Below the pieces are notes generated by a model. It saw only the letters and a program-made list of their open reading frames with translations. It searched no databases and was not told where the DNA came from. From contig MTMA02000006.1 of the NCBI GenBank assembly GCA_002011075.2, positions 855,261 to 919,260 on the forward strand: a DNA stretch of 64,000 nucleotides. Direction: 5' to 3'. Each line of letters opens with the position of its first letter. The first letter of the stretch is position 1. Source of the DNA: Candidatus Scotarchaeum otlingeri (GTDB lineage Archaea > Thermoproteota > Nitrososphaeria > Geothermarchaeales > JDFR-13). Below are positions 9,562 through 18,623 of this stretch, one piece after another. The position numbers were made by a program, and so were the translations under genes.

Positions 9562-10386
9562 GTGAAAAAATTGAGGCGGTTCAAGAATAAAACTATTCTC
9601 GTAACAGGATCTAGCCGTGGAATTGGGAGAGCTATAGCCATAAAATTTGCTGAAGAGGGGGGTAATGTCATAATAAATTATAGGAAGAGGAGGGAGAAAG
9701 CTCTCGAAACAGAAAGAATGGCAAAGGAATATAATGTTGAGACGCTGGTGGTAGGCGGCGACCTATCAAAAGAGGAGAATGTTAAGGGAATATTCGGGGA
9801 GATCAAAGATGCATTTGGTGGCCTAGATATTCTTGTGAATAACGCGGGTTTAGGGATAGCGTCTCCCGCGGTATTTATGGAGGAATCTCTATGGAATAAA
9901 ATAATGGACTTTAACCTCAAGACCGCTTTCCTCTGTTCAAAATACGCTATTCCCCTAATGATGGAGAAAAACTGGGGTAGGATAATTAATGTAACATCCA
10001 TAGCCGGTATACATGGGATGAAATTTCTGGCTCATTATAGTGCAGCCAAGGCGGGTTTAATAGCGTTGACAAAAACCTTGGCCGCCGAGGTATACCAAAA
10101 TAATATAACTGTCAATGCAGTGGCAGCAGGACTGACTAGAACTGATATGGGAATGAGCATCTTCAAGATGGCAAAGCAGTTTTTTGGGTATCAAGAGGAT
10201 ATCGAGGAACTAGCCTCTAAATGGGCTAAGAAGCATACTTTGATAGGTAGACTTATAGAACCATGGGAAGTTGCTAGAGCTGTGCTTTTTCTCGCAGATC
10301 CCGAGTCTAGTGCAATAACCGGGCAAGTTATAATCGTGGATGGGGGCCAATATCTTGTGGAAACAGCTAGATACGATGAGTTATAA
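9562..10386 (+). CDS. Short-chain dehydrogenase/reductase (FabG-like)
   Basis: A 274-residue Rossmann-fold oxidoreductase. The nucleotide-binding motif is TGSSRGIG (15-22), the structural motif is NNAG near residue 92, and the catalytic Ser-Tyr-Lys set is visible as TSIAG followed by YSAAK. The C terminus AITGQVIIVDGGQ is standard. The frame begins with GTG at 9562, but a TTG at 9571 stands five bases after GGTGA and is an equally good start. Substrate is not predictable; the insert at residues 195-230 (IFKMAKQFFGYQEDIEEL) is longer than in plain FabG and may shape the pocket. Confidence 0.88.
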   Translation: MKKLRRFKNKTILVTGSSRGIGRAIAIKFAEEGGNVIINYRKRREKALETERMAKEYNVETLVVGGDLSKEENVKGIFGEIKDAFGGLDILVNNAGLGIASPAVFMEESLWNKIMDFNLKTAFLCSKYAIPLMMEKNWGRIINVTSIAGIHGMKFLAHYSAAKAGLIALTKTLAAEVYQNNITVNAVAAGLTRTDMGMSIFKMAKQFFGYQEDIEELASKWAKKHTLIGRLIEPWEVARAVLFLADPESSAITGQVIIVDGGQYLVETARYDEL

Positions 10387-10443
10387 ATTATTTATAAAGT
10401 TATATAATATACATATTATATCCATAATTATATGGGGCTCTAA

Positions 10444-11718
10444 ATGAAGAAACAAATTCTCCTCGTTATATTAGGTGGATTCTTATGGATGGCTATCTCT
10501 CAGAATGTAGGAGTAATAAGTTTTAGCCTAAAGCCTATTATCATTACGGAGTCACCACCAAATTCACTGATATTCTGGCTGGCAGCTGCAACCAATATAG
10601 GTATGCTTATCGGAGCGTTAATCTCTGGTCCCATTGCCGACCAATTCGGACGTAGGAAAACAATAATCACTTTTACAATCATACATGTAGCATCCACATT
10701 GTTAGGAGGATTTTCACCCACAGTATTAGTTCTGATAGGATATAGGATATTAGTCGGAGTAGGTGTAGGGGGTTCATTACCGATAATAGCTGCTTTAGTA
10801 TCGGAATACTCCGGTAAAGAGGTTAGAGGACGAAATATAAGTCTGCTTGAGAGTTTCTGGGCATATGGCTGGTTAATAGCCCTACTAATGGCTTGGGCAT
10901 TCTTACCCTTTACGGGTTGGCGAGGATATATGATTGCAGCCGGGTTGATAGCCATATTATTTTCCTTATCGCTAGTAATCATGCCTGAATCCCAAAGGTA
11001 TCTAATTAAGATAGGTAAAAGGGATAGGGCTATCGAGTTAGCTGAAAAATATGATGCCCCATTAGTTGAAATCTCAAGTGAAAAGATCGGGTTATATAGA
11101 CAATTATCTCTATTAATTAGCGAAGGAGGCTGGAAAATAACACTACCGCTCTGGGTAATGTGGTTTATAATAACCATGGGGTATTACGGAATATTTATTT
11201 GGCTTCCAGCATTGGTGGCAGGCCAGACATATGAGATAGGGTTATTTATAAAAGAAAACTTCTTTCTCTATCTTTTTATTGTTACTTTAGCCCAAATACC
11301 AGGGTACTACAGCTCAGTCCTCCTTATAGATAAGATAGGGCGTAAACCGATTCTCTCTATATATCTTATAATGACAGGGATAGCGTCATTCTTTTATGCC
11401 TTCTCCACCAGTGTAGCGACATTTATTCTATGGGGAGTAGTTCTTTCCTTCTTTGACCTAGGAGCGTGGGCAGCAATATATACGTATACGCCTGAGCAAT
11501 ATCCCACCCATATCCGAGGTACAGGTACCAGTTGGGCTGGTTCATGGGGAAGAGTTGGAGGTATTCTCGGACCGATGATTGTACCTTTACTTGGAGGCGT
11601 TGAGAAATGGGTCTCCGTATTCATTTTCTTTGCAGTGATCCATATAATAGGAGGATTAGTTGCATTAGTAGGTAGAGAAATGAAGGGCAGAGAGATGCCT
11701 GAAATCACACATACCTAG
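10444..11718 (+). CDS. MFS transporter (sugar/organic-acid porter type)
   Basis: A 424-residue carrier with 12 predicted membrane segments. The TM2-TM3 loop carries GPIADQFGRRKTI, the canonical MFS motif, and the TM8-TM9 loop carries DKIGRKPI, both typical of the metabolite:H+ symporter and sugar-porter groups. PESQRYLIKIGKRDRAIELAEKY after TM6 is the usual PESPRWL-type element. It follows the SDR gene by 57 bases in the same direction, so the two may share a substrate. The end is convergent with PEP synthase. Confidence 0.88.
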   Translation: MKKQILLVILGGFLWMAISQNVGVISFSLKPIIITESPPNSLIFWLAAATNIGMLIGALISGPIADQFGRRKTIITFTIIHVASTLLGGFSPTVLVLIGYRILVGVGVGGSLPIIAALVSEYSGKEVRGRNISLLESFWAYGWLIALLMAWAFLPFTGWRGYMIAAGLIAILFSLSLVIMPESQRYLIKIGKRDRAIELAEKYDAPLVEISSEKIGLYRQLSLLISEGGWKITLPLWVMWFIITMGYYGIFIWLPALVAGQTYEIGLFIKENFFLYLFIVTLAQIPGYYSSVLLIDKIGRKPILSIYLIMTGIASFFYAFSTSVATFILWGVVLSFFDLGAWAAIYTYTPEQYPTHIRGTGTSWAGSWGRVGGILGPMIVPLLGGVEKWVSVFIFFAVIHIIGGLVALVGREMKGREMPEITHT

Positions 11719-11731
11719 GACCTTATTGTGA

Positions 11732-14068
11732 TTAATCGTCACTATTCTGTTTACGGAGCCCCTCCAACATTATTTTCTTCTCGACCGATGCAACTAATTT
11801 TCTTGTCGATACGACAGCATCTGGATTCACACTTATACTATCTATGCCCCAACGGACTAGGTATTCCGTAAATTCTGGGTATACACTGGGAGCCTGTCCA
11901 CAGATTGATATTGTTATCCCATGTTGATGAGCAGTTTTTATTAGATGTTTGATTGCCCTCAAGACCGCCGGATCTCTCTCATCGAAATAGCCTAATTCAC
12001 CTAATACACCACTATCTCTATCCGCCCCCATAATCAGACTCGTCAAATCATTACTCCCTATGCTAAATCCATCACACAGCTTTGCGAATTCATCTGCTAG
12101 TAATACGTTGCTAGGTACTTCTGCCATGAGCCATACCTTGAGGTCTCGGCCGCGTTTAAGACCCTCTTCCTCCATTATTCTGAGAACCCTCTCGACTTCC
12201 CATGTAGTTCTTACGAAGGGCAACATTATCCAGACATTCTTTAGGCCCCATTCATCTCTACATTTCTTTATAGCTCTGAGCTCTAGTCTGAATGCCGGTT
12301 CATAATGCTTAGAGATATATCTGCTTGCTCCTCTAAACCCCAGCATTGGATTATTCTCGATAAAGCTACCTTCATATCTCTCTCCACCCTCTAGCTTGGC
12401 GTACTCATTAGTCTTGAAATCACTAAGTCTAACTATTATGGGTCTTGGATAAATCTCTCTAGCCACGGTGGCGATTCCCTCCGCCAATTTATCGATAAAG
12501 AATTCTTCTCTACCTTCGTCTATAAGTGCCAATGGATGCTTCTTAACCCACTCAGCGATAATAAACTCTATCCGCATTAACCCGATTCCATCAAACGGTA
12601 GATGCTTATATTCATCTATTTTTGTCGGTACACCCAGATTCATATATATCTTAGTTGCTGTAACCGGTGCTTCAACGAGGACGGCTCTAGGAGCCTTCTC
12701 CTCTATAGCTTCTACCTCGACTTTACCCCTATATATAAGGCCTTTAGATCCGTCTACAGTAATAAGCATACCTGTCTTTAATCTTTTTGTAGCCTCTTTA
12801 GTACCTACAATACATGGAATCCCCAACTCCCTAGAGACTATCGCGGCATGAGCTGTCATACCGCCGCCATCGGTAATAATTGCAGCCGCCTTTTTCATAG
12901 CTGGAACCCAGTCGGGCGTAGTCATTTCTGTAACTAGTATTTCACCCTCCTGGAACTCCCCTAGCTTTGAGACGTCCAGAATTACCCTCACCTTACCTAT
13001 CGCTATACCAGGTGATGCGCCTAAGCCTCTCAATATGATTAGTGGTTCCTTGGTAATTACCTCACTCTCCACTGTTTGTTTCTTTTGACTCCAGACAGTC
13101 TCAGGTCTAGATTGCACTATATATAATCTATTATTTCGAGAGTGAAGGGCCCACTCAATATCTTGGGGCGTATCATCATAGATCTCCTCTATCTTTAATC
13201 CAAGTTTTGCGAGGGTAATTATCTGGTTTTCTGTCAGACAAGGAGTATTAGCCTCTACTCCATCTAATCTTATAGTTATTAGTTCTCCTCCCCTCTCAGG
13301 GTTCCTAACCATCTTGATCTCCTTCCGTGAAATATTCTTCTCTATGATCTCTAGTGTATCTTTCCTTACTACATATCTATCAGGAGTCACTCTACCTTGA
13401 GCTATCGCTTCTCCAACTCCCCATGCGGCTTCGATAACGATCAGGTTTCTGTCGCCAGATACAGGGTCAATTGTAAACATTACGCCTGACGCCATGGAAT
13501 CTATCATAATCTGTACCCCTACACTAATAGACTCCTTTTCTATTGGAACCCCGACTTGATGTTTATAGAAGATTGCTCTAGGTGTATAAAGGCTACTAAA
13601 GCATTTTTTAACATAATGGAGTAGCTCAGTTTCCCCTCGTACATATAGATATGTTTCGTGCTGTCCAGCGAAGCTCGCTGTGGCTATATCTTCAAATGTA
13701 CTACTACTTCTCGCCGCAACATAGGGGCTATCCCATCCTGCTCGTTTCCCTAACTCTCTATATGCTTCCACAATCTCCTGGGATAAATCCTGAGGAAGTT
13801 CTTTAGACTCGATTATCTCTCTTATCAAACTACTTTTCTTAGCCAAATCATCTGGATCATTATAATCCACAGTCCTTAGTATTCTTAGTATATCTTCTTT
13901 TAGCCCTGCCTTCTCAATGAAATAGTTAAATGCATCTGCAGTTATCGCGAATCCAGGTGGCACAGGAATACCATGTTTAATCATATATCCTAGATTATAG
14001 TTTTTGCTTCCTATGAGCGGTAAGTCATTTTTATCAACTTCGTTATAAAATTTTATAAATCTAGCCAT
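11732..14068 (-). CDS. ppsA: Phosphoenolpyruvate synthase
   Basis: A 778-residue enzyme that makes phosphoenolpyruvate from pyruvate and ATP (AMP and phosphate released), the entry to gluconeogenesis in many archaea. Domain order is clear: ATP-grasp nucleotide-binding domain (residues 1-320, with SKNYNLGYM and RSSSTFEDIATASFAGQHETYL), the swivelling phosphohistidine domain (GGGMTAHAAIVSRELGIPCIVGT, near residues 402-424), and the PEP/pyruvate TIM-barrel ending with CGQAPSVYPEFTEYLVRWGI. Length is normal. It is a single gene, convergent with the MFS gene. Confidence 0.96.
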   Translation of the reverse strand: MARFIKFYNEVDKNDLPLIGSKNYNLGYMIKHGIPVPPGFAITADAFNYFIEKAGLKEDILRILRTVDYNDPDDLAKKSSLIREIIESKELPQDLSQEIVEAYRELGKRAGWDSPYVAARSSSTFEDIATASFAGQHETYLYVRGETELLHYVKKCFSSLYTPRAIFYKHQVGVPIEKESISVGVQIMIDSMASGVMFTIDPVSGDRNLIVIEAAWGVGEAIAQGRVTPDRYVVRKDTLEIIEKNISRKEIKMVRNPERGGELITIRLDGVEANTPCLTENQIITLAKLGLKIEEIYDDTPQDIEWALHSRNNRLYIVQSRPETVWSQKKQTVESEVITKEPLIILRGLGASPGIAIGKVRVILDVSKLGEFQEGEILVTEMTTPDWVPAMKKAAAIITDGGGMTAHAAIVSRELGIPCIVGTKEATKRLKTGMLITVDGSKGLIYRGKVEVEAIEEKAPRAVLVEAPVTATKIYMNLGVPTKIDEYKHLPFDGIGLMRIEFIIAEWVKKHPLALIDEGREEFFIDKLAEGIATVAREIYPRPIIVRLSDFKTNEYAKLEGGERYEGSFIENNPMLGFRGASRYISKHYEPAFRLELRAIKKCRDEWGLKNVWIMLPFVRTTWEVERVLRIMEEEGLKRGRDLKVWLMAEVPSNVLLADEFAKLCDGFSIGSNDLTSLIMGADRDSGVLGELGYFDERDPAVLRAIKHLIKTAHQHGITISICGQAPSVYPEFTEYLVRWGIDSISVNPDAVVSTRKLVASVEKKIMLEGLRKQNSDD

Positions 14069-14144
14069 AAGCCTCAGCTCAAAATAGAGTATTTAAAAAA
14101 TAAAATAAGTATTTTTTTAGCATAATTGTATGTATTTTTCATGC

Positions 14145-14351
14145 TTATAGGTATCCAAGGCTACGTAGCCTATCCTTGATCTTCTCCTCTTCTTCCGGTG
14201 TATAAACAGTTTCTTCCTCTTCTCTAAGGGCCTCTTTTAATATAAATTCAGCCAATTCTTCGATGCTTTTGAATTCTCCCTCGCTACGCTCAACCTCTTT
14301 CTTGAGAAGCTCATAAACCTCTTTCGATATATTGATCGACACCTTCTCCAT
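14145..14351 (-). CDS. Small ribbon-helix-helix (CopG-like) protein
   Basis: A 68-residue protein beginning with MEKVSINISKEVYELLKKEV, the beta-strand and first helix pattern of ribbon-helix-helix DNA-binding proteins, followed by IEELAEFILKEALREE and a charged tail ending in RLRSLGYL. Such proteins are common in crenarchaea as stand-alone regulators or antitoxins; no toxin partner lies beside it. It stands between ppsA and cysC with its own spacers of about 75 bases on each side. Confidence 0.7.
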   Translation of the reverse strand: MEKVSINISKEVYELLKKEVERSEGEFKSIEELAEFILKEALREEEETVYTPEEEEKIKDRLRSLGYL

Positions 14352-14429
14352 AATAATCCACCCTCTTGGATAATTAATTATATTGATAAGAAGGATATAT
14401 AAATAGTTTGATGCTATTTAAGGCCTATG

Positions 14430-14987
14430 TTAATCTCTAATTAACCCCCTCTTCAACAGATAATTATATATTTTTGAGGCAGATTCTTCGGGGGTTTCTA
14501 CGTCGGTGTCAACCATAACTTCAGGATCTTCTGGCGGTTCATACTTATCACCGATTCCCGTGAAATTTTTTATTTCACCCGCTAAGGCTCTTTTATACAT
14601 TCCTTTAACATCCCTTTTTATAGCTGTATCCAGAGACACCTTTACATAAACCTCGACAAAATTCTCTCCAACTATTTCCCTCGCTTTACGTCTCACCTCT
14701 ATATATGGAGAAACCAATGAGACTATTGTAATAACATCATTTCTACTTAGCAATTTGGCTACGTATGCAACGCGCCTGATATGAACAGCTCTATCTTCCC
14801 TAGAGAAGCCAAGTTCAGGATCTAGATTCCTCCTTAACTCGTCGCCATCTAGGACTTCTACCTTATATCCCTTTTCTCTAAACCATCTTTCTAGGATTCT
14901 AGCTATAGTTGTTTTACCTGAACATGGCAGTCCCGTAAGCCATAACACAAATCCCATTTTGCCTATATCCACCTCCCGCTTACTCAT
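14430..14987 (-). CDS. cysC: Adenylylsulfate (APS) kinase
   Basis: Phosphorylates APS to PAPS, the activated sulfate donor. The 185-residue protein has the P-loop GLPCSGKTT, the LDGDELRRNL substrate segment and FSREDRAVHIRRV, all diagnostic of CysC. The KNFTGIGDKYEPP stretch is the conserved lid (NFTGI..PYE in most). The annotated ATG overlaps the previous gene by 8 bases. An in-frame ATG at 14957, ten bases after GGGAGGTGG, is another good start and would begin right at the core (MGFVLWLTG). It is the third gene of the sat operon. Confidence 0.95.
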   Translation of the reverse strand: MSKREVDIGKMGFVLWLTGLPCSGKTTIARILERWFREKGYKVEVLDGDELRRNLDPELGFSREDRAVHIRRVAYVAKLLSRNDVITIVSLVSPYIEVRRKAREIVGENFVEVYVKVSLDTAIKRDVKGMYKRALAGEIKNFTGIGDKYEPPEDPEVMVDTDVETPEESASKIYNYLLKRGLIRD

Positions 14988-16332
14988 CTATCTCAAAATA
15001 GTCTAGTATCAAAGGTTTGATGTCATATATAGATATATCTTTATATTCTCCGTGTGATGGGTTCCCGGGGTCATAATATATATAAATACCATCATAATCA
15101 TGGACTGCATCATCGGGTCCTGTATCGTTTTCTGGTAAATACAGGGTGTCATAGCCGACTGTTCCAGCTGAACGCCAATATAAATCGTCAAAATAGACGA
15201 TTAAGTCAGGGGGGTTACCCATTACTCTAGGGTATAATTCTTCGGGTCTAAAGATATGGTTCCTCCATTCTTCGCCGTTTGGTCCCTTAATGCCAGATAT
15301 AAGGTTAGATATCTTATTCCTCAATTTATTATATTCATCTCTATTTACTATGCCTTGTTCCTCCCGTCCTTCAATATTTAAAAAGATTCTTGCATAATAC
15401 CCGCCCCATCCCCATGCAACAGTCTCACGCCAATCAATAAGTGATGAGTCTATTCTACTCCCCATCTTAATATCACCCTTAAACTTAAGCAGCCCCTTCT
15501 CCTCGAGCCATTGGTTAATCACAAACGCTCCCTTCATCTTTTTAGCCCCATGGTCAGAGACTATAAGGTAGCCTGTATCCTTATCCATTCTCCCTATAAT
15601 CTCACCTAGCCAACCATCGAGATATCTATAATAGTCTCTTATGGCATCCGAGAATTCAGTATCCGGTGTGTATAGATGATGAGACTCATCAAAATACTTC
15701 CAAAACGCATGTTGAATTCTATCCAGCCCTATTTCCATATACATAAAGAAGTTCCATGGCTTTGTCAGAAGCATATGTTCGGCTACATCCATATGTTTCT
15801 TAGTCATTTCATAGATCTCCCTCAATACGCCCTGTCGATCTTCCTTTCTAAAGGGAACGTCAAATATGAACTCTCCGACTAGATTCTCGACTTCCACCTT
15901 TAGATCTTCCGGATAAGTATAATTAGATTTGGAGTCGGGTGTTAAGAAACAGGATATCATCCATCCATCTATATTCTGCGGAGGATAAGTAGGTGGTACA
16001 CCCATGACAAAACTTTTATAGTTACGGGCTCCCAGAATATCCCATATCTTCCTAGATTTGATGCTTCGCGATGAGGGTATAGTGATTTCATCATATGAAT
16101 TTCCTTTTCGATGTCTAAATCCATATAATCCTAATTCACCAGGTGTCTTACCTGTCATCATGACCATCCATGCAGGTATAGTTATCGGGGGATCACAGCT
16201 CCTCATCCTCCCGTATACTCCCTTTTCCCTCAATTTAGTGAGATTCGGTAAATAGTCTTTAAACCTTCCGAATACAAGTTCGGGTGCCGCTGCGTCTAGA
16301 CCAAATACGAAGAGCCTCTTCAAATCAATCAC
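14980..16332 (-). CDS. Alkaline-phosphatase-superfamily phosphodiesterase/pyrophosphatase in the sulfate-activation operon
   Basis: A 450-residue member of the type I phosphodiesterase / nucleotide pyrophosphatase branch. The N-terminal metal Asp is in FGLDAAAPE, the nucleophile Thr is within PPITIPAWMVMMTGKTP, and further metal ligands appear in LDRIQHAFW and SDHGAKK. It overlaps sat by 4 bases (ATGA) and cysC by 8 bases, so all three are surely cotranslated. The context suggests it acts on a product of PAPS metabolism, for instance hydrolysing a nucleotide sulfate/phosphate, or that it is a sulfatase-like partner. That role is inference. Confidence 0.85.
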   Translation of the reverse strand: MIDLKRLFVFGLDAAAPELVFGRFKDYLPNLTKLREKGVYGRMRSCDPPITIPAWMVMMTGKTPGELGLYGFRHRKGNSYDEITIPSSRSIKSRKIWDILGARNYKSFVMGVPPTYPPQNIDGWMISCFLTPDSKSNYTYPEDLKVEVENLVGEFIFDVPFRKEDRQGVLREIYEMTKKHMDVAEHMLLTKPWNFFMYMEIGLDRIQHAFWKYFDESHHLYTPDTEFSDAIRDYYRYLDGWLGEIIGRMDKDTGYLIVSDHGAKKMKGAFVINQWLEEKGLLKFKGDIKMGSRIDSSLIDWRETVAWGWGGYYARIFLNIEGREEQGIVNRDEYNKLRNKISNLISGIKGPNGEEWRNHIFRPEELYPRVMGNPPDLIVYFDDLYWRSAGTVGYDTLYLPENDTGPDDAVHDYDGIYIYYDPGNPSHGEYKDISIYDIKPLILDYFEIDE

Positions 16333-17480
16333 TCCACAAATTTATATCTAAGGTTCATTAGATACTCAGCCACTTCTCTCCTCATAATCTTTTCCGAGGG
16401 AAGCTCACCCCTCACAAAAAGTTCTCTAATCATCGTTCCACTAAAGTATAAATGCTCAGTCTTTGGATGTGGACATATTCTATCATTGACTATATTCTCA
16501 CATATATTGCAGTAATAGAATGTCTTGAAGAATAATGGTGTTATACCTAGATCAGGAAATTCATGGAATATGTCATGGGCCTCATATGGACCATAATAAT
16601 TTCCTACCCCAGCATGATCTCGGCCTACAATAAAGTGTGTACACCCATAGTTTTTCCTGAGAATTGCATGGAAAATGGCTTCTCGAGGGCCTGCATATCT
16701 CATCCATGTCTCAAGGATAGCGAGTACAGTATTATCTTTAGGAAAATATTTCGATAATAATACTTTGTATGCTCCTAATATGGCATCGTCAGTAAAATCT
16801 CCTTTTTTCTTTTTACCTATAAGGGGATTAATAAATAATCCATCAAAGAATGTCAATGCGGTCTTCTGGATATATTCGTGACCTATATGCGGCACATTCC
16901 TCGTTTGAAATCCCACTATTGTTTTCCATCCCCTTGCATCAAATAAGAAATGAGTCTCTTTTGGATAGAGTTTATATTGTGAAAACTTGGTCTCAGGAAA
17001 CTCTAGTAAATCTATTCTCCCCCCTATCAATTTATCCCCCATTCCATAAACTCTACGTACACCGGGATGCTCCCGATCCAATGTTTTATAGACATTCTGG
17101 GCATATTGTTCTTTATCATAAGAATAAATCTCCTCCACTCTCATTATAGCTAGAGGCTTATCCATGTAGAATATAGCTATATCATCGCCCTCTTTGAAAT
17201 CGATATCTCTGCTGTTGACATCTAATACAATGGGTATCGTCCAGGGTAATTCATTAGCCAACCTCATAGATTTAAGTACAGATATATAATCCTCATAAAC
17301 CATAAATCCCTCCAACGGACTAAATACACCGACAGCAATATTCTCTATATCCTTGGCTAAATCGGCTCCAACATTAACTCTACTCATCTCCCATGCCTCC
17401 TGTATCAGGATATCTCTGATCCTCCCGTCTAATGTTCTATCCACTAATTTGCCTCCATGGGGCTTATTGGCCATTGGCAT
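16329..17480 (-). CDS. sat: Sulfate adenylyltransferase (ATP sulfurylase)
   Basis: Forms APS from ATP and sulfate. The 383-residue protein has the QTRNVPHIGHEYIQK segment containing the HxGH nucleotide motif, the GRDHAGVGNYYG motif and a zinc site CNIC...CPHPKTEH seen in thermophilic Sat. The C terminus (SGTMIRELFVRGELPS) is typical and there is no fused kinase domain, consistent with the separate cysC. The ATG at 17480 stands four bases after GAGGTG. First gene of the sat-phosphodiesterase-cysC operon. Confidence 0.96.
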   Translation of the reverse strand: MPMANKPHGGKLVDRTLDGRIRDILIQEAWEMSRVNVGADLAKDIENIAVGVFSPLEGFMVYEDYISVLKSMRLANELPWTIPIVLDVNSRDIDFKEGDDIAIFYMDKPLAIMRVEEIYSYDKEQYAQNVYKTLDREHPGVRRVYGMGDKLIGGRIDLLEFPETKFSQYKLYPKETHFLFDARGWKTIVGFQTRNVPHIGHEYIQKTALTFFDGLFINPLIGKKKKGDFTDDAILGAYKVLLSKYFPKDNTVLAILETWMRYAGPREAIFHAILRKNYGCTHFIVGRDHAGVGNYYGPYEAHDIFHEFPDLGITPLFFKTFYYCNICENIVNDRICPHPKTEHLYFSGTMIRELFVRGELPSEKIMRREVAEYLMNLRYKFVE

Positions 17481-17746
17481 TTTACACCTCTAGTCAATCT
17501 TATTAACTATATCACATCTATGATTTCATATCTATTTATACATACCATCTATTCTTTGACAACACATTATTTTAAGGATATAACTTAAAAAGATTCAAGT
17601 TAAATCTTTATGGAAAGCCAGATCATAACATGAAATATGTCTTAATCAATATAATACCAATATTTATATGGCTATTCAGCTAATCTAAATTTATGAATCT
17701 TTTTCTACACATACCTAGCAAATAACATGTACGGCATCCAGTAGAG

Positions 17747-18556
17747 GTGGAATATTTGTTAGAGGCTATAACTAATCTACTCATTAATTTATCGCTTGGA
17801 AACATATTGCTACTAGGATTATTAGGTGGGTTAATCACGGCCTTACTAAACTCCCTTGGAACTCTACCCATATTGTTCCTTAAGGCGCCCTCCCAGAGAT
17901 CTATAAATATAGGATTAGGTTTCTCAGCCGGGGTAATGTTGGCAGCCAGCTTTACAAGTCTTATTCTACCCGGCATAGAAATTGGAGGTTTAATCCCTGT
18001 AGTTATAGGAATTATAATTGGAGCCATAACTGTAAGTTTATCAGACATGTTCATACCCCACCTTCACTTCTTGATTGGGAAGGACTCCCTAATATCCTCG
18101 AGAATGAAAGCTATATGGCTATTCGCAATTGCAGTTACCATTCATAATATGCCGGAGGGACTAGCTGTAGGTGTGGGATTTGGAGCCGGCGGGGAATATA
18201 TATCGAATGCCGTGGCACTGATGATGGGGATAGGATTACAGAATATACCTGAGGGCTTAGCGATAGGCTTCTCTCTACTCGCAACAGGAAGATATACAAG
18301 ACTCAGGTCATTTATGGTAGGTAACATATCTGGTTTTGTTGAGATACCCCTTGCATTCATAGGGGCTGCCTTAGTAGCAATAATGGCGAGATTGTTACCT
18401 TATGCAATGGGTTTTGCGGCTGGAGCTATGATATTCGTTATATCTGACGAGATTGTCCCTGAGACGCATAGATTAGGGCATCAACGTACATCATCCTATG
18501 GGTTGATTATAGGACTATTAGTAATGCTTTCACTAGATATTCTCTTAACGCCTTAA
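17747..18556 (+). CDS. ZIP family divalent metal transporter
   Basis: A 269-residue eight-TM-like membrane protein. The two metal-binding helices carry HNMPEGLAVG and QNIPEGLAIG, the TM4 and TM5 signatures of ZIP zinc/iron carriers, with the second His replaced by Gln as in the GufA-like group. A cytoplasmic HLHFLIG segment (PHLHF) is in the loop before TM4. The frame starts with GTG at 17747; a TTG at 17756 follows GAGGTGG by five bases and may be the real start. Monocistronic. Confidence 0.9.
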   Translation: MEYLLEAITNLLINLSLGNILLLGLLGGLITALLNSLGTLPILFLKAPSQRSINIGLGFSAGVMLAASFTSLILPGIEIGGLIPVVIGIIIGAITVSLSDMFIPHLHFLIGKDSLISSRMKAIWLFAIAVTIHNMPEGLAVGVGFGAGGEYISNAVALMMGIGLQNIPEGLAIGFSLLATGRYTRLRSFMVGNISGFVEIPLAFIGAALVAIMARLLPYAMGFAAGAMIFVISDEIVPETHRLGHQRTSSYGLIIGLLVMLSLDILLTP

Positions 18557-18623
18557 ATCCCTTATATAAAAAACATGGATTATAATTTTTACTATTACTC
18601 CTCTACTTATTTGTGGGGGGATC

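Noticed and set aside
10500-11177. Minus-strand ORF of 225 residues
   Set aside because: It is the antisense of the MFS carrier gene and has no family pattern of its own.
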